Position numbers and translations under genes: made by a program. From JBBDIP01 sp040880305 (GTDB lineage Bacteria; Bacillota; Sulfobacillia; Fermentithermobacillales; Fermentithermobacillaceae), in NCBI GenBank assembly GCA_040880305.1, contig JBBDIP010000002.1, forward strand, positions 1 to 9,305: DNA of 9,305 bases, written 5' to 3'. This document shows, in pieces, positions 6,622-9,305 of the stretch. Within the stretch, counting starts at the first letter, position 1. Each line of letters opens with the position of its first letter. The notes under the pieces were generated by a model that saw only the letters and a list, made by a program, of their open reading frames with translations, made no database searches and was not told the origin of the DNA.

Positions 6622-7396
6622 AGGCTTCATCCTTGAACTCCGGGACATCTCCATCAGGTTCGGCGGCCTGCAGGCCCTGGATTCCGTCACCGTGGGCGTG
6701 CGCCCTGGCGCTGTCCACGGGATCATCGGCCCTAACGGCGCTGGGAAGACGACCCTCTTCAACGTCATCACGGGGCTCACCAGGCCCGATTCGGGTCAGG
6801 TGGTCTTTGAAGGCAAAGCGCTGGGGCGCCTCAAGCCCCACATGCTGGTCCCCATCGGCATAGCGCGCACGTTCCAGAACATCCGCCTGTTTCGGGATCT
6901 GACGGTCGAGGATAACGTCATGGTGGCCCGCCACGTCCACAGCCCAACCCCTGTACTCTCCATCCTCATGGGGACAAAGTTTGCGCGGGACTGCGACGAC
7001 GAGAGCAGGAGGGTGGCTCACGCTGCTCTGGAGCGGGTCGGACTCGGATCCAAGACCGCGGAGACCGCGAGGAACCTACCCTACGGGCAGCAGAAGATGG
7101 TGGAGTTTGCCCGCGCCCTTGCCGCGCAGCCAAAGGTTATCCTGCTGGATGAGCCGGCTGCAGGGATGAACCCTTCGGAGAAAGCCGAGCTCTTCGCGGT
7201 GATCTCGGGCCTGCGGACGGATGGGTATACCGTAATCCTAATTGAGCACGACATGAGGCTGGTCATGAACATCTGCGACACCATAACCGTACTCAACCAC
7301 GGTAGGAAGATCGCGGAAGGGGATCCTGCCTCGGTGCGGAGCCAGCCTGAAGTGATCGAGGCCTATTTGGGCAAGGGAGGCGCTTTCCGTGCTTGA
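6608..7396 (+). CDS. livG: Branched-chain amino-acid-type ABC transporter ATPase LivG
   Basis: This 262-residue cytoplasmic ATPase is one of the two nucleotide-binding subunits driving transport. Walker A GPNGAGKTT is at residues 41-49, the Q-loop Gln at 90 (RTFQNIRLF), the signature LPYGQQ at 157-162, Walker B VILLDE at 177-182, and the switch His at 214 (IEHDM). The Pro in the signature and the AAGMNP after Walker B are usual for LivG rather than LivF. The C-terminal EVIEAYLGKGG is the standard tail that contacts the permease region. The GTG start follows a strong ribosome site; the gene overlaps livM by 14 bases and livF by 8. All catalytic elements are intact, so the protein should be active. 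Confidence 0.95.
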   Translation: MSRTEGFILELRDISIRFGGLQALDSVTVGVRPGAVHGIIGPNGAGKTTLFNVITGLTRPDSGQVVFEGKALGRLKPHMLVPIGIARTFQNIRLFRDLTVEDNVMVARHVHSPTPVLSILMGTKFARDCDDESRRVAHAALERVGLGSKTAETARNLPYGQQKMVEFARALAAQPKVILLDEPAAGMNPSEKAELFAVISGLRTDGYTVILIEHDMRLVMNICDTITVLNHGRKIAEGDPASVRSQPEVIEAYLGKGGAFRA

Positions 7397-8093
7397 GGTC
7401 GTCGACGTTTGCGCAGCGTATGGGGAAACAGAGGTCCTGCACGGGGTCAGCCTCACAGCCGATCCGGGGCAGATCACCGCCATAATCGGAGCTAACGGCG
7501 CCGGCAAGAGCACGATGCTCAAATGCGCGACGGGGCTGCTCAAGCCTACCCGCGGCAGGATACTGTGGGAAGGCAGGGATCTCACGCGGATCTCCACCGC
7601 AGGAGCTGTCAGCCTAGGTGTGACGATGGTTCCAGAGGGCAGGCACGTTTTCCCGCAGATGACTGTGGCCGAAAACCTGGAGATGGGGGCGTACCTGCGC
7701 CACGATAAGGACGGCATTAGAGAAGACCGCGCGTGGGTAATGGAACTTTTCCCGAGCCTGCAGAGCAGGCTTCTTCAACAGGCCGGGACTCTGTCGGGCG
7801 GGGAGCAACAGATGCTGGTCGTGGGGAGGGCTCTCATGTCCGCCCCGAGGCTGCTTCTCATGGACGAACCCTCGATGGGACTCGCCCCGGTGCTTGTGGA
7901 GGAGGTATTCAGGGCTATCGGGAGGATAAGGCAGATGGGCAAGACCGTCCTCCTGGTCGAGCAAAATGCCGTGCTCGCTCTAGCTATCGCTGACAAGGGT
8001 TACGTGCTTGAGCTCGGGAACGTAGTGCTGTCTGGAACGGGCCAGGAACTCCTGCACAACCCGGAAGTGGAAAAAGCCTATCTCGGAGTGTAA
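7389..8093 (+). CDS. livF: Branched-chain amino-acid-type ABC transporter ATPase LivF
   Basis: The 234-residue second ATPase subunit pairs with LivG. Walker A GANGAGKST is at residues 34-42, the signature LSGGE at 135-139, and Walker B LLLMDE at 155-160. The Q-loop region carries PEGRHVFPQMTVAENL (82-97), and the switch position is Gln192 in LLVEQN; both are LivF hallmarks and not defects. It ends with EVEKAYLGV. The GTG start has GGGAGG (7375-7380) 8 nt upstream and overlaps the end of livG by 8 bases, pointing to coupled synthesis of the two ATPases. Only 19 bp separate it from the creatininase-family gene, so both are probably on one message. Confidence 0.95.
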   Translation: MLEVVDVCAAYGETEVLHGVSLTADPGQITAIIGANGAGKSTMLKCATGLLKPTRGRILWEGRDLTRISTAGAVSLGVTMVPEGRHVFPQMTVAENLEMGAYLRHDKDGIREDRAWVMELFPSLQSRLLQQAGTLSGGEQQMLVVGRALMSAPRLLLMDEPSMGLAPVLVEEVFRAIGRIRQMGKTVLLVEQNAVLALAIADKGYVLELGNVVLSGTGQELLHNPEVEKAYLGV

Positions 8094-8112
8094 AGCTAAA
8101 GGGAGGACCTCT

Positions 8113-8883
8113 ATGGCGGCTAAACTACTGCAGAACATGACTTGGGAGGAGTTTGGGAGAGAGGTAGAGCAAGGGCAGGTCGTCATCTTGCCGGTGGGAA
8201 GCACCGAGCAGCACGGCGGTCACCTGCCTGTTGGGACGGACACTATGGTGGCGATCGCTCTGGCCGAGGCGGCTTCTGAGAAGACCGGCGCAGTGGTCGC
8301 CCCGCCGCTCTGGTTCGGGTGGAGCCCCCATCACATGGTGTTGCCTGGGACCATCACTGTGCGTCCGGAAATCCTGACCGAACTGGTTTACGACGTGATG
8401 GAATCCCTCGCCAAGCACGGCTGCAAGAGGCTCGTCCTCATCAACGGCCACCGGCTGGTCAACATCCCCTGGATGCAGATCGCCTGCGAGAGAGCGCGGC
8501 GCCTGCTTGGAGTCCAGGTGGTCCTGTTTGACCCCGCGTATATGTCCAAGGAAGTGGTCGACCGCCTGGGCTTCGGTCCGCTCGGCCACGCCGAAGAGAT
8601 CGAGTCCTCCCACATGTGGCACTGCCACCCCGAGCTGTACCATGCTGACAGGGCCAAGGACTACGTCCCTTCGTCCACCCCCTTGTACAGCGTGGATCCC
8701 AGGTACCAGGGCGACACCCTGTGCTACGTACCATCCACAGCCGCCGGCATGATGAAGTCGGTGGCGGCCGCCAAGGGCACCACCGGCAGTCCGACCAAGG
8801 CATCCAGGGAAAAGGGCAAGGAGTACCATGAGCACTTGGTCGCGAGGTTGGTGGAAGTGGTGGAGCAACTCAGGCGAGACTGA
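8113..8883 (+). CDS. Creatininase-family amidohydrolase
   Basis: This 256-residue cytoplasmic metalloenzyme is of normal length for the creatininase/MftE/ArfB family, whose members cleave cyclic or linear amides. The metal site motif EQHGGHLPVGTD is intact (Glu32, His34, Asp43). The substrate-proximal PGTIT is at 78-82, His113 lies in NGH, and HAEEIESSHM (159-168) takes the place of the usual HAGExETS. The loop after NGH reads RLVN (114-117) instead of the common GGN or the YEN of true creatininase, so the metal-ligand Glu of creatininase is absent and the substrate is likely different. KASREKG (229-235) also matches the family. The ATG has GGGAGG 6 nt upstream and lies 19 bp after livF. The most likely role is breaking down the compound imported by the Liv system; which amide is unknown. 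A maturase-type or biosynthetic role is less likely, because no partner genes are present. Confidence 0.9.
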   Translation: MAAKLLQNMTWEEFGREVEQGQVVILPVGSTEQHGGHLPVGTDTMVAIALAEAASEKTGAVVAPPLWFGWSPHHMVLPGTITVRPEILTELVYDVMESLAKHGCKRLVLINGHRLVNIPWMQIACERARRLLGVQVVLFDPAYMSKEVVDRLGFGPLGHAEEIESSHMWHCHPELYHADRAKDYVPSSTPLYSVDPRYQGDTLCYVPSTAAGMMKSVAAAKGTTGSPTKASREKGKEYHEHLVARLVEVVEQLRRD

Positions 8884-8943
8884 TCGCCACTTCGATCGGT
8901 CATCTTAGCGGAGAGGGAGGGCTGGCTCAGTGCCGGCCCTTCC
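8878..8943 (+). terminator. Tandem hairpins at the end of the transport operon
   Basis: Two stem-loops sit in a row. The first spans the creatininase stop codon: GACTGATCG (8878-8886) pairs with CGATCGGTC (8893-8901), 9 bp with one G-U and a 6-nt loop. The second, GGGAGGGCTGGC (8915-8926) with GCCGGCCCTTCC (8932-8943), has 12 bp including two G-U pairs and a 5-nt loop. Neither is followed by a true T-run (the second is followed by GCATCTT), so termination may be partial or Rho-assisted. The position at the operon end supports a transcript-end or stabilising role. Confidence 0.5.
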
Positions 8944-9001
8944 GCATCTTCCAACCTAACTTGCTGTTCATGTCTGCCGGGTAGGGGCCGCCGCGATATA
9001 G

Positions 9002-9305
9002 TGCCACCTGGCTGCGGGCTTTGACAACAGCTACGGCGTCCGCAACTACGGCAACATGTCGGTCGAGTTCGGCTCCGCCATTCGGTCATCCTGAACGGCG
9101 GCACGCAGCCAAACGTGGTCCCCGACTACGCTCGCATCTGGTATATGCTGCGGGAGGCCGACGGCAAGGGAGGTGGGCCTTTCCACCAAGATCCCCGGCA
9201 TGATCCTGGCTGTCCAAGGGACCCACTCCAACGACAACGGCGACATCACGTGGATAGTCCCGCACGCCAAGATCCACTTCCCGAGCAACGTGCCCGGGGT
9301 CCCGT
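9002..9305 (+). pseudogene. Deleted and frameshifted AbgB-like M20 peptidase remnant
   Basis: Three pieces resemble successive parts of AbgB-like M20 hydrolases. Frame 2 at 9002-9070 (HLAAGFDNSYGVRNYGNMSV) resembles the W-H-P... LAN-x-SVKF stretch before the lid domain. Frame 1 at 9082-9168 (SVILNGGTQPNVVPDYARIW then YMLREADGK) resembles the strand after the lid, where homologues carry NGG-x-x-PNVVPD. Frame 2 again at about 9170-9305 (GTHSNDNGDITWIVPHAK then IHFPSNVPGVP) resembles the STDVGDVSW-VP segment. By comparison with E. coli AbgB recalled from memory, about 60 lid residues are missing between pieces one and two, and about 100 between two and three. The N-terminal metal-binding half is absent. 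Between 8944 and 9001 I recognise nothing coding. The gene cannot make a functional enzyme. It continues off the right edge, or onto base 1 if the molecule is circular. Confidence 0.6.

Noticed and set aside
7076..7093. LivG signature LPYGQQ lacking the usual Ser
   Set aside because: LPYG(Q/D)Q is a common LivG variant, so it is not evidence of an inactive ATPase.
7962..7967. LivF switch His replaced by Gln (VEQN)
   Set aside because: Standard for LivF proteins.
8125..8868. 247-residue open frame opposite the creatininase gene
   Set aside because: Antisense shadow of a well-supported gene in GC-rich DNA; composition is unusual (His/Gly/Arg/Val rich) and no family is recognisable.
8930..8959. 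GTG with GGGAGG upstream after the creatininase gene, possible start of a new gene
   Set aside because: The frame ends after nine codons and the GGGAGG lies within the stem of a hairpin; at most a vestige of the lost M20 start.
1..9305. Self-replicating plasmid
   Set aside because: The end-to-end frame match suggests circularity, but no replication initiator, partition, relaxase or iteron-like array is visible.
1..9305. CRISPR array, tRNA/rRNA genes, insertion sequences
   Set aside because: No regularly spaced repeats, cloverleaf-like sequence, transposase or terminal inverted repeats seen; the only repeat cluster is the three-copy motif upstream of fic.

Overview
The window is a compact bacterial accessory or catabolic region. 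Its core is a complete six-gene branched-chain amino-acid-type (Liv/HAAT) ABC transport operon with an IclR-family regulator at the front and a creatininase-family amidohydrolase at the back. The moderately high GC content, strong GGGAGG ribosome binding sites, frequent GTG/TTG starts and a lipoprotein-type substrate-binding protein suggest a Gram-positive-like organism such as a GC-rich Bacillota. The sequence alone does not settle the taxon; Synergistota and others are possible.

Layout. At the left edge (1-174, + strand) is the broken C-terminal end of an AbgB-like M20 peptidase/amidohydrolase. It converges on a Fic-family protein (185-1378, - strand). Upstream of fic is a 155-bp gap holding three copies of a GATAATAAG motif, a candidate operator. 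A short-chain dehydrogenase (1534-2304, - strand) follows. The 2305-2705 gap between it and the IclR gene holds the eroded N-terminus of a C69-family dipeptidase on the - strand, and possibly control sites for both flanking genes. From 2706 to 8883 everything is on the + strand and tightly packed: IclR regulator, substrate-binding lipoprotein (TTG start), an 11-bp hairpin, permeases LivH and LivM, ATPases LivG and LivF (with gene overlaps), and the creatininase-family enzyme. Two tandem hairpins follow the last gene. The right edge (9002-9305, + strand) is a heavily deleted and frameshifted M20/AbgB-like remnant.

How the genes may work together. The binding protein captures a small amino-acid-like or amide-containing ligand, LivHM carry it across the membrane using LivGF ATP hydrolysis, and the creatininase-family enzyme probably opens an amide or cyclic amide in the cytoplasm. 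The IclR protein is the likely ligand-responsive switch. The divergent SDR may oxidise or reduce a related metabolite. Two peptidase/amidase relics (M20 and C69) flank these modules, which suggests a larger amide/peptide-use island that has been partly lost.

The most striking structural observation is that the two ends of the window encode adjacent parts of the same M20/AbgB-like protein. Placed end to end they read through in the same frame with no overlap or stop. Either the 9305-bp sequence is circular or tandemly repeated, or it is bounded by two related gene copies. No replication gene is visible, so a natural plasmid is not the first explanation.
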